Assembly (NCBI RefSeq): GCF_029931775.1
Contig: NC_079332.1
Span: forward strand, 4,277,970 to 4,341,969
Source of the DNA: Euleptes europaea
Taxonomy: Eukaryota; Chordata; Lepidosauria; Squamata; Sphaerodactylidae
Length of the DNA stretch: 64,000 bases
Reading direction: 5' to 3'
Shown here: in pieces, positions 33,738 through 45,700 of the stretch
Numbering within the stretch: position 1 is the stretch's first letter
Layout: the number at the start of each line of letters is the position of its first letter
Notes under the pieces: model-generated
Database searches by the model: none
What the model was told of the DNA's origin: nothing
The model's input: only the letters and a program-made list of their open reading frames with translations
Made by a program: the position numbers and the translations under genes

Positions 33738-36700
33738 TGCAGTTTTCAACGGGTGCTGTATACCAAATTCTAGGAGCCTGGCTGCCTGCCTTTGCCTGGT
33801 CAGTACTCCGTACTCTTCCCTGCCTGCTGCCTTCAAGACCCCCCACTTCCAGCCCACCCGGGCGTGGTGAAGTCCCTTGGGAGTCCTGAGGGTGTGACTT
33901 TTGGCTCTGCCTTAAAAATATGTAGCTCAGACTTTTGTGACAGATAATTTCAGAAGGACCCTGGCCTGTCCCGCCTCACCCTCTGGCCTTTCTCGCCCCG
34001 CCAGAGGCCAGACAGGCTTCGCTATTGCCGTCAATCTGCTGTACGGGATGGCGTCCCTGTCCAGCACGTTCGCCCTGCTGCTGGTCAGCGAGAGGGCCAT
34101 CAAGGCCAAGCACGTCCAGTTCGTCAGCGGGGTCTACGTCGTCAATTTCTGGCTGTCGGCCCTCCTGTGGGACCTCATCAACTTCCTCACCCCCTGCGTG
34201 CTCATGCTGGTGAGTGGGGCGCCCCCCCCCGGTTCCCAGCGCAGCGCCTGAAGGTACCCTTTGCGGGCGGGGGCCTCCCCATCCCCGAAACGTTTTTTTG
34301 TCAGCGGGGCACGTTTGGTTGCCGACTCACTTTCTGCACTGCCCCCTTCGGCTCCCGGCACAAGATTGCTGCCCTCCCACCAGCTAGGTTTCTGGTCCTG
34401 CAGCTGGCAGGGGTTGCACCCCCAGGGCTTCCTCTACTGAGCAACCGGGCCTTCAGGGAAAGAGCCAGCTGGGCTTGGGAAGGAACAGAGCCAGGTGACG
34501 GCGGCGGGGTAGAAAAACCCCAGTCCTATGAGGAAAGGTTGAAGGAGCTGGGTACGTTTAGCCTGAAGAAGAGAAGGCCGAGAGGGGATATGATCACCAT
34601 CTTCAAGCACTTGAAGGGTTATCACATGGAGAGGGTGCCGAGTTGTTTTCTGTTGCCCCAGAAGGTCGGACCAGAACCAACGGGTTGAAATTAAATCAGA
34701 AGAGTTTCCGTCTAGACATTAGGAAGAATTTTCTGACAGTTAGAACGGTTCCTCAGTGGAACAGGCTTCCTTGGGAGGTGGTGAGCTCTCCTTCCCTGGA
34801 GGTTTTTAAGCAGAGGCTTGATGGCCATCTGTCAGCAATGCTGCTTCTATGACTTTAGGCAGTTCACGAGAGGGGGGGGGGCATCTTGGCCATCTTCTGG
34901 GTGTGGGGTAGGGGTCACTGGGTGTGTGGGGGGGAGGTAGTTGTGAATTTCCTGCATTGTGCAGGGGGTTGAACTAGATGACCCTGGTGGTCCCTTCCAA
35001 CTCTTATGATTCTAGGATTCAGCAGAGCATGGCAAGGCGCTCATCAGCCCCCCTCCCCCAATAAAACTGGAGACTTTTAAGATGCTGTCCGTCATCCCAG
35101 TTAGTTTGCACTCCGTCAGCCATCTGACCTTTTTCCCCCGGTCCATCTTCCAGGTGATATTCCAAGCGTTCGACGTGAAGGCGTTCACCCAGGACAGCCA
35201 CCTGGTTGACGTGATGCAGATCTTCCTCCTCTACGGCTGGGCCACCATCCCCCTCATGTACCTCCTCAGCTTCTGCTTTTCTGTGGCAGCCACGGCCTAC
35301 ACCCGCCTCACCATCTTCAACATCTTCTCGGGCACGGCCACCTTCCTGGCGGTCACCATCATGAGCATTCCAGGTGAAGGGGCCAGAGCGCATAACCCTA
35401 TTTTGGCAGAATGTCCATTTCCCACTAGCCAGACCTGTCAGAGGTCGCCCCGCTGACTTTTCCCACGTTTGTCTTCCAGAGCTTGGGATGGTCGATCTCT
35501 CAAAACTGCTGGATAAAGTCTTCCTGGTCCTGCCCAATTACTGCTTGGGGCAGAGCATCAGCGACTTCTACCAGAACTACGAGTTCATCCAATTCTGCAC
35601 CTCTTCCTTTGAGGCCGTCCTGGTCTGCAAAATGTTCAGTGAGTTATTGAACCCCTCCACGCCTTGGCTTCCTGAGGCAGATTAGAACCCGACAGCTGGC
35701 GCGGGGCTGCCGCTGAAAGTGGCTTCCTGAGGCAGATTAGAACCCGACGGCTGGCGCGGGGCTGCCTCTGCAAATGGCAACCCCAAGCCGAGTACACCCT
35801 TTCCTCCTTAAATCTTTGGCTGTCCTCTGACACCCACAGGCTGTGTCTTTGCGGGGGCACAGGCATGATCAAAACTGTCGCCTACTGAAGTCATCCCGTC
35901 AGTCAAACTTGATTTGCAGTCATAGACCATCAAATATCCTAAAAAAATTGAAATTAAATACATACACAAATAGTTATGGATTGATAATACAAAGGCTAAA
36001 AATGTAGTAGAGATTAAAAACTGGAATAAAGGGATACAATCCTCCAAGATACACATAAAACAGTGGAGATTCTAATCACAGATTGGTTATTCCAGAGCCT
36101 TAAGTGCATTTTGTCTTATTTTAGTTGCCAGCCAGGCAAATCTAGCCATCCTAACAGACAAATTTGGTGTTATATCTGATGAAAGGAGCTCTAGTGGTAA
36201 AGGGAATGATTACGAAACGATCTCAACCTATTTTCAAACTTTAAATGGGTAAGAAGCCCGGCCCGCTGCCGTGGGGCCGGGCATGGAATTCGAGCCGCCT
36301 AGTGGACTCCTTAGGGGTGCTTAGTTGTGGGTGGATCCTCCCGTCGTCTTGGCTGTGGGACCCTGCCTGTGAACTGACCTCTCTCTTCTCTTCTTCCCCT
36401 CCCCCAGATATTAGCTACCAAACCAATTACTTCGCATGGGAGAGCCCTGGGATCGGCAAGTACTTGACCTCCATGGCAGCTCAAGGGCTCTGCTTCCTCC
36501 TCCTCCTCTTCCTCATCGAGACCAACCTCCTTTGGAGAGCAAGGACCATCGTCTGTGGCATGTGCCGGCGGCGGAAATGGGTGAGCGTGGTGCCCGTCGG
36601 CCACAAGCAGTCCGTATGCTTGCAGGGACTCCCTGTCGGCATAGGAAGGCCGTGGCCGGACGTCTCTTGTGCTCCCTGCGCTCCTCTTGCTGTGTTGGGT

Positions 36701-39700
36701 TCTTCCTGGAAATCGCTTGGAGAAAAGGCAGGATTTTTTAAAAAATGCAATAAGTGAATGCAAGGGGGAGGACTCCCTGAAATGCTTTTTCCCGGGCAAG
36801 AGACCCGTCAGCCTGCTCATCTGGACTGGGTGCATGTCCTGATTCTTAAGTTTCTAGTCCTCATGGATGCAAAGGGACGCTTGAAGCTGTCAAGGGGCTG
36901 TTCTCCCTATCGCGAGCAAATCAATTAGGGGAAAATTATTGAAAAGCTGCAGAATGACAGGGCGGTCCAAAGCAGAGTTGTGCCCGTCTGAGGATTGCAG
37001 TGGACTTAGAAGGGTGTGCCGCTACTTGGGAGGGCACTGTAAATTATACAAACCAAGATAAATCATACAAATTCAAATAATGTTCGCAGGTGGTAGAATT
37101 CAGCTTGCTGCAGAATTCTGGTTTCAATCTCTTTCAAAACTGTACTGCCCTGAATATGAACATCAGTCTGCGAAACCCTACCTGTCTGATCCTGTGTGGA
37201 CTTATATGGGCCTAATTCCATTGAAATCCAGAGTCAAGGCACACCTTACATTGAGTCAAAAGTGTTTGTTTGTTTTTTAATTAGCACCAAAAGAAAAAGA
37301 AAAAAAGAAAAAAGATTAGAAACCAGGACTCTGGATAAATTTTGCAAAATGTGTACAATTTATCAAGCTTCACATCTAGCATAAGAATGATTCGTTGTGT
37401 TCTCGATTGCTTTTGTGAGCTTTGAATTGGTCTGGTGCTTCATGGATCAATCAGATCTTCATAATGAAGTGATTGCTTCGGTTTTCATATGATGTGCACA
37501 AACCTCAGGCCACCGCCTGAGAAGAGGCATTCTCTTCTGTATGAGAGAGAAGGAGGAAGACCTTTGGGGGGGGGGAGGTTTGGAAATGGTTAGAAAAAAC
37601 TGTCAGTGTCAATCAATCAATAGTTTATTTGCAGTCATAGACCATCAAATAAAGCAAATTTGCAGGGTTAAAAGGTACAGGATAAAAACAGATACAAATA
37701 GATTTGCTATTAAAACAATTTAATAGTTAAAATGGTTAAAAACGGCAAGATTATCAAAGTGCATAGCTAATTAATATCCGAATACTAAATGTGAATAAAA
37801 TTAGAATGCATGATAATAGCCTAAACTTGCAGAGACTAAAACTAGGAAGATGAATAAATAAATAAAAGTGCATTCAACCTGTGTGATCAAACAGTATTCA
37901 TTCTCTATTTTGTTGGCTACTGTATGTTCTTAAGCACACACTGCCTGATTTTAATTGCTAGCCAAGCAAACCTGGCCCTGCTTGCAGATAGGTTAGCCGT
38001 AGTATCCGATAGGAGGAGCTCTAAACGCTGCTTTCTTAAAGGTCTGGGGCAGTCCACTATAATGGGACCAATGAGCCTGTACGAATGTGATAATGAAGAT
38101 TACACTCAAATAGCACGTGTTCGGTGGTTCCAAGCGCATCCCGTTTACATATGCAATTACGTCAATGTCAAAAAAATTCAGCAAAGGCACTTTATTTTGC
38201 AGCAAATCCAGCTACAGTGTGAGATTTCCGTGCTTTACAAACATTGTTGCTAGTTGCAGAAAATTGCTGGATCGTGGCACGTTAGCGGCTCGATGCTCAT
38301 TTGTTGCTTCCCCCCCCCCCCCCGTAATAGATGCTCTTGCTGAACAAAATCCCTGTGTTGCCGGAAGACCGGGACGTCGCTGATGAGAGAAAGAAGGTCT
38401 TGGAGTCTCCGCCAGAAGCGCTTTCTTCCCTGAACAGTCCTCTGGTCATCAAGGAGCTGACCAAGGTGAGTCGAAGCCTCTGTCCCTCCCTGTGCAGTTT
38501 CTAAAAGCGAGCTTATTTTATTAATTTCTTAATGATGGCATCTTTGCGCTGCTTTCTAGAAACATACACGCAGCAGCAACGAGGGTGGGATTCGAACCCG
38601 CGCGTAGCACAATAGAGATTGCCTTTCTTCCATTGAGAACGAAAGTAGGATGTTGCACTAGAACTGGCTTCATTCAATAGCACCAGGGTGGTGTAGTGGT
38701 TAAGAGTAGTGGTTTGGAGCGGTGGACTTTGATCTGGAGAACCGGGTTTGATTCCCCCACTCCTCCACATGAGCGGCGGAGGCTAGTCTGGTGAACCAGG
38801 TTGGTTTTCCCCACTCCTCCACATTAAGCCAGCTGGGTGACCTTGGGCCAGTCACAGCTCTCTTGGAGCTGTCTCAGCCCCACCTACCTCACAGGGTGTC
38901 TGTTGTGGGGAGGGGAAGGGAAGGGGATTGTAAGCCGGTTTGATTCTTCCTTAAGTGGGAGAGAAAGTCGGCATATAAAAACCAACTCTTCTTCTAACAC
39001 TGAGATCTTGCACGTGGTTTAATAATCAGGTGCTTGCCTAGTCACCTTTGGCGAGTCACAGTTTCCTCCAGGCAACCAGCTTTCTAGTTGTGAGTTGGCA
39101 GACGTCCCTTTGAGGCTGGCTATGTTCCAGAGATGTTCAACACAGGGGTTGTGTGCAGGCAGGCAGGCTGATAAAGTTTTGGGAGGGTAGGTGGGTGGGC
39201 TAGGGTAGCCAACTCAAGCTTGGGAAATTCCTGGAGATTTGGGGAGCACTGCTAGGGAAGGATGAGGTTTGGAGAGGGAAAGGAGCTCAGTGAGGATGTG
39301 TTGGCATAGAGTTCATTTTTGAGAGTTGCCATTTCCTTGCGGGAAACTAGCTACTATTGAACCCTGACGAACAGGTATTTCGAAACAGAATGAATACCTG
39401 GTCCCTGTCTTTGATTTGATGGGTTCTTGAATTTTTCTCTGCCAATATTGGATGTGTGGAACTGTTACCGCTTTCTACTTGACAACTTAATTGTATTGTG
39501 GCTGAGACTGAGAACAACACTGAACAAGCTCTGGAAACCTATAAGCATCGTGTTGGACTCAATTCAATTCCCCTATATTTATCGTGGGTTTGTGGGTTTA
39601 TGCCTGACTGTTACACGTTTGTATATTTTGTACTTTTGAGTTTTGATATTGCATTATATTTTTATTAGCATCATTGTAACCTAGTGTGCTTATTAGCCTA

Positions 39701-42700
39701 TTCTGCTGTTGTTCTGTTGTCTTCCCACGAGGAGGCTAGCAACCATAGGGTGGGCTGCTACTTATTGGCACGGCTGAATTTAACACACGGCTGACCACAG
39801 CAGTGCCACTGAGCGTCCATCGAGCGCTTCAGGTGGCTGCCTCGCACGATCCCAGTAATCCTTACGATCGCCAGATAAGTAGGTCAATGTTATTAATATC
39901 CCTGTACAACAGACAGGAGGCGGAAGGTGTGAAAAGCCCCTTGCCGAAGGCGACAGAAGCGAGTTCATGAAAAGGGCAAGATCCAAATGGGAACGTCCTG
40001 TTTCCCAGTTTAGTCTCGCCACCCCTCGGCTTAGCCCTTCGCTGCAGCAGCACCCTGGAACACGTCCTGGAAACTATTGGAAAGCGTCAGTAGGTCCTGC
40101 TCTGTTTGAAACATGACAGATGGAAGCAAGAGATGGAGGCAGTTCTTAATCGATCAATTGACTTAGTTCATTGATAGTCCACCTGTCTTGTGGATACTTA
40201 AGGGATTGTAAAATCAGAACATAAATGCAGCAAAGAAGCGTAAGACATGGAAGGAGGAAGCTGATGTCAGGAACCCAGGGGCCATTTATGCTTGGTAACT
40301 AGCAGTGCATTCCAGTCTGAATTGCCCCGCATATTTTTTTGAGCTTTTCACTGTGAACGAGCCGTAGTTCAGGAAGTGACTGCGAAGCCGGCACATACCT
40401 GCTTTGCATTACTTAAGAGCCCCTTTAACGCGACCTTTATGTTTCCTCCGCCGTGAAGAATCCCCTCAAGGAAACATGCAGAATTTAAAGCCATGCGTTA
40501 AGCTGTGCAAACGGAGGTTGCTAATGGAAGGAGCAAAGGAGCAGGCGAGGGGTGTGTGGAATTTCCCCTTTCGTGTTGGGACCTTGAATAAGCATTTTTA
40601 AAGTTGCATTTAAAAAAAACAGCTTTGAGCGAGCATCAAAATTGACGCTGCATAAATGGCCAGGGAGTTGACTCGAGCTGTCTTGGAGTGGAACTGAGGG
40701 TTGACCCGGCTCGTTGAGCTCCGACACAGTTCACATGCTCAGATAGTCTGGCTTGGTGCAAAGCATCTCCCCCACCTTTTGCTTCCCACTCCTGCAGGTG
40801 TACAGCAGCAGGGACTCGCGGCTAGCCGTGGACCGACTCTCCCTGGCCGTCCACAAGGGCGAGTGTTTCGGACTCCTTGGCTTCAACGGGGCGGGCAAAA
40901 CCACGACCTTTAAGATGCTGACGGGGGACGAGAGCATCACTTCGGGAGACGCTTACGTGGATGGCCACAGCATTCTGGCCAATATCAAAAAGGTAACGCA
41001 TGGGGGCTCCACGGCGAATATTAAGTCAAAATCTTCAGAATCCTGCCACTGAACTTCATTGTTTTTTTTTTTTCCTGCTCTAATGCTTCTGAAAAAAAAA
41101 CCTTGGGCTAATCACAGTTCTCTTTGAACTCTCTCAGCCCCACCTGTTTGTTATGAGGAGGGGAAGGGGAGGTGATTGTAAGCCGGTTTGATTCTCCTTA
41201 AAGGTAAAGAAAAGGGGGGGGGGTATAAAAACCAGCTGTTCTTCTTCCCAGTTTCTACATTTTGTACCCATACCAGCAGAGGGGAGGTGGGTGGCAAATT
41301 GATGTTTCCTCCTTTGTGGGAAAACACACAGCCCCCAATTGGGCACATAGTGGTTCACTGGGGACATTTCATTTCAGGAAAATAGCCCAGGGGGGAAGGA
41401 GGGAAATAGCCCATTTCAGGAAAATAGCCCTTGTCCCAGCATGCCACAGTCCTGATCTGAGTCGGGCCCCCTCACGCCTGGGAAGCACGGAACACATCTG
41501 CGACCTGATCCAGGGACGTATGCAGGAAAAACATAACGTGCAGTTAGTCTCCAATGGAACACGTCACTGTCTTGCATGCAGCAGGTCCCAGGTTCAAAAC
41601 TTGGCCTCTCCTGTTAAAGGATCTGAAGCGGCACAGTTTGGGAAAGCCTTTGTTCTGCCTTCGTCCCCCGTGAGCCAATCAGAAAAGACGGTTCTGAGCT
41701 GGATGGACCAACGGGGACTGTCTTTGTACAAGTCAGTTGAATATGTTTGACAGTGCCCATCATGGCTGAGTATAGGGAGAGCTCGGTTCCTTCTCTGGCA
41801 CATAAAAAGGTTTTTTTTTTGGTCAAAATCAGACTCACAAGTAAAAAACCCAACATGGCTCCCCCCCCCCCACACACACACACACCATCACCACCACTTC
41901 AGGTTTGCCACCTTGCCTGACCAGGAGAGGCTTCCATCGGAAAGACGGCCACTGACTTAGTCCCCGTCCCCCCCGCCCGCTCTGTCGTTGAGTTCAGGTC
42001 CAGCAGCGGATTGGCTACTGCCCTCAATTCGACGCTCTGTTGGAGCACATGACCGGGAGGGAGACCCTGAGCATGTACGCCCGGCTGCGGGGCATCCCCG
42101 AGCGCTACATCGGCAGCTGTGTGGAGAACATGCTCCGGGGACTGCTGCTGGAACCGCACGCGGACAAGCTTGTGCGGATGTACAGGTGAGGCGGGGATGC
42201 CACAACCCTTTTTTACCATGACGCAGGAGACGCTGCAACTGACTGTGTTATCGTAAGACTTTGGATGTGTGTAGTATGACTTCCCTCCCCCCCCCCCCAC
42301 TTGCCCAAATTGCCACATGTACCACATTATAAATGGCTGGAGGGCCCGTGATGTTCACCCAAGCAACGCTTGGTGATCTCATATGAGATTGGCGAAATCT
42401 GTCAAGTTCTCTCCCCCCACTTCTTCCCACATTCTGGGGTTTTCACAGCTGCCTTCTCCCTCCGCAGCGGCGGCAACAAAAGGAAACTGAGCGCCGGGAT
42501 CGCCCTGATTGGCGGCCCGCCCGTCATCTTCCTGGACGAGCCCTCCACGGGCATGGACCCCGTGGCCAGGCGCCTGCTGTGGGATGCGGTCACCAGGACG
42601 CGGGAGTGCGGGAAGTCCATCATCATCACTTCGCACAGGTGGGGGACCCTCTTGCCTGTCCGTGGGCTAGTGAGGGCAGCAGGAGGAATAAAACTGCGGG

Positions 42701-45700
42701 GCCGGTGAGCCCGTTTGGAGTCGCCTTCAGTTCAGAACAAGTGGCCAGCTGGAGCAGCTCTGATATGCTGCTCGGTTTGCCCAGCAACTCCAGAGCCCCA
42801 CCAGTGCCTGGCTAACAAACGACGCTGTCACCAAATATAATAAGCAAGCTGCCACCGACATAACGGCATGCTCGGCTGCATGGAATATTTCCATGAGGCC
42901 AGAAAGGCAGTCAGATCGATCGGAGTGTTACTTAGGGAAGCCTCCCTCCCTCCTTCTCTCTCTCAGCCTCAACCCCTTCTCTGTAAGTTGGGACTGATCT
43001 ACCTTTCAGGGTTGTTGTGAACAAAAAGTAGTGGGCTGCAAATTAAAAGTGCTGCATTAATGGGGGAGATTTTATGGACTACCTCCTGGAAAATTGGTGG
43101 TTTCTCCAACAGTAGCTCTACAGGCAGAGAGACCAGATTTGCCAGGAGATGAGATTTCTCAAGCGTCCATAGTTGTCTGTCATTCCAGAATTTAGATCCC
43201 TATACCCTTGGTGCTTTTGTGACATCTCGCAAATTCTGATCCTTCACTGTCCTGTTGCAGAAAACTCTTTGAATGTTTTGCCCTTTCAAAACGATTCCAG
43301 TATTTACAAATGGACAGTAGCCGCTACTACTTGTACGACACTTAGCATTTGTATAGCCCAGGGGTGGGGGAACCTTTTTTCCGCCAAGGGCCATTTGGAT
43401 ATTTATAACATCATTTGCGGGCCATACAAAATGATCAACTTAAAAATTAGCCGACCAATACATCTCTCCACGGCCCAGATGGGAAAGAGTTAACACAGTT
43501 TCTTGGGTGGTCCTAGCAGCTCCATAGCTAATGACTCTTCTGCAAGGGGGAAAAAAGGTTCCCTTTCTCGGCAAAACAAACTCACATCTGCCTTGAACAG
43601 AGGCTATTCCTTTCCGCGGGAGGGGGGTGGATCACCAGTCTTAGATCCTCCTGAGCTAGAGATCTGCCAGGACCCACGAAGGGCCAGACCAAATGATTTC
43701 GTGGGCCTTAAATGGCCCCCCGGGCATGACTTCCCCACCCCTGGTATAGCCCTTTGAACAGGCAGAGTGCTTCCTGTGTGTTCTCTTCCTTGTCAATTGT
43801 TACAACAGCCCGGCAAGGCATGCCAGAAAGGCAGTGTTATCCCTGCAGGCCTCCTTTCCCGCTCTGCGACTTTCCTCTTGTCTCTCCCTCTGCAGTATGG
43901 AGGAATGCGAGGCCCTGTGCACGCGCCTGGCCATAATGGTGAACGGGCAGCTTAAATGCCTGGGCAGCCCTCAGCACCTGAAGAGCAAGTTTGGCAGTGG
44001 GTACACCCTGCTGGCCAAAACCCAGAGCGACGAAGAGGAGAACCTGCAGGCCTTCAAGGTGTTTGTGGAGAAAACTTTCCCAGGTAGGTTGGCACCTGTG
44101 ATGTCACAAAGGCCCAGCTGGGCGCCATTTTCTCTGCCCCTTCGCTTAAGGGGGGAAATCTCTTGATATACCACCTTTCTTTGTTCATGTCCACTCTCAG
44201 CCTCAGACACGCAGGCAGCCAGTGACTACTCAAAGAGTACAGCTGAGGGGATCCCGTTACGGCCAGTTACGGCAGTCAGGAACGGTCACCAAATTTCTTT
44301 TGTAGACGTTTTTGGAGAACCAGTGTAGTGTAGTGTTTAGGAGCGGCAGACTCTGATCTGGAGAACCGGGTTTGATTCCCCACTCCTCCACATGAGCGGT
44401 GGACGCTAATCTGGTGAACTGGGTTGGTTTCCCCACTCCTCCACATGAAGCCAGCTGGGTGACCTTGAGCTAGTCACAGTAATCTCCGAACTCTCTCAGC
44501 CCCACCTACCTCACAAGGTGTCAGTTGTGGGGAGAGGAAGGGAAGGAGATTGTGAGCCGGTTTGATTCTCCTTAAAAGGTAGAGAAAGTCGGTGTCTAAA
44601 AACCAACTCTTCTTCTTTTGGAGACATTTGAGTTTAGGCAAGAAATGTCACGGGGTGTGCCTCTTTCAGTTCACAGCCTTGTCGGCAATTTGTTTTCTTC
44701 TGTGTCTCTGTATTGATATTTAGCCACTCTGTTCATCCGACGGTCAGTGAGCACCATGCGCACAGAGCCACCCTGAGCAGAGCGACACCCTTCTCAATCC
44801 ATTTAAGTCAATGGGTTTAGAAAAGCGTGAGTCTCCTTAGGACGACAATTGCTAATCTGTTAATCTCTGAAGGTGCCACATTAGCCAAAGTGTGTCAAAA
44901 CTGAGAGTGGCAGATCAATGAACAGCCGGTACGAGAAACGTACAGTTTCAATCAATCAAGTTTCATTTTGATACAATATCAGCTCTGAATAAAAATCAAA
45001 GTTAGGTTAAAATAATAAAATAGAATTTAAAAATATTGTCAAAGGCTTTCACGGTCAGAGTTCATCGGTTCTTGTTGGTTATCCGGGCTGTGTGACCGTG
45101 GTCTTGGTATTTTCTTTCTTGACGTTTCGCCAGCAGCTGTGGCAGGCATCTTCAGAGGAGTTACACTGAAGGACAGTGTCTCTCAGTGTCAAAGTGTGTT
45201 GGAAGAGTAATATATATAGTCAAAAGGGGGGTTGGGTTTGAGCTGAGACACTGTCCTTCAGTGTTACTCCTCTGAAGATGCCTGCCACAGCTGCTGGCGA
45301 AACGTCAGGAAAGAAAATACCAAGACCACGGTCACACAGCCCGGATAACCTACAAGACCAGATTTTAAAAAGTTGACGATTCTGGGAGGGATGATTTGAA
45401 GAAGAGGAGGAAAGCTCTTCTATGGGGAAAGGTTTTCAATTAGCCGTTCACGAATCCCACTAGACCGGAGGCAAAATTTGGCTACTTGAATGGTTATCTC
45501 CCGAGAGGGGTCTGCTAAGAGAAGGGATAACTGGCATGCTGAATAATAATCCATACAGTTTCCGTGGCCCAAACACCACTGGTTGTGAGTCTGTTCTTAG
45601 GAAGTGGCACATGCGAGATCTTGCAAAAAGGGATAAATATGCCCAGGAGCCTCCCTCGCTGTTGTTTCAATGCACTGGTGTAAATCTATGCATGGTTCGC

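Larger units (their letters stand above)
29762..38465 (+). other. ABCA3: ABCA3 exons 17-24: linker and second transmembrane domain
   Basis: Coding exons: 29762-29954, 31049-31352, 32436-32709, 34005-34209, 35154-35373, 35480-35638, 36408-36580, 38331-38465 (residues 842-1396). The first encodes the linker [20 protein letters not shown], almost identical to mammals, then an acidic serine-rich stretch. TM7 (about 929-951) is in the second. The second luminal loop has sequons NRT, NAS and NVT. The helical core includes AKHVQFVSG and [11 protein letters not shown]. The last exon's acceptor has a run of C bases in its pyrimidine tract. Confidence 0.95.

Noticed and set aside
39355-39400. Hammerhead ribozyme candidate (CTGACGA and GAAA)
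   Set aside because: The bases between the two motifs do not form stem II, so the match is by chance.
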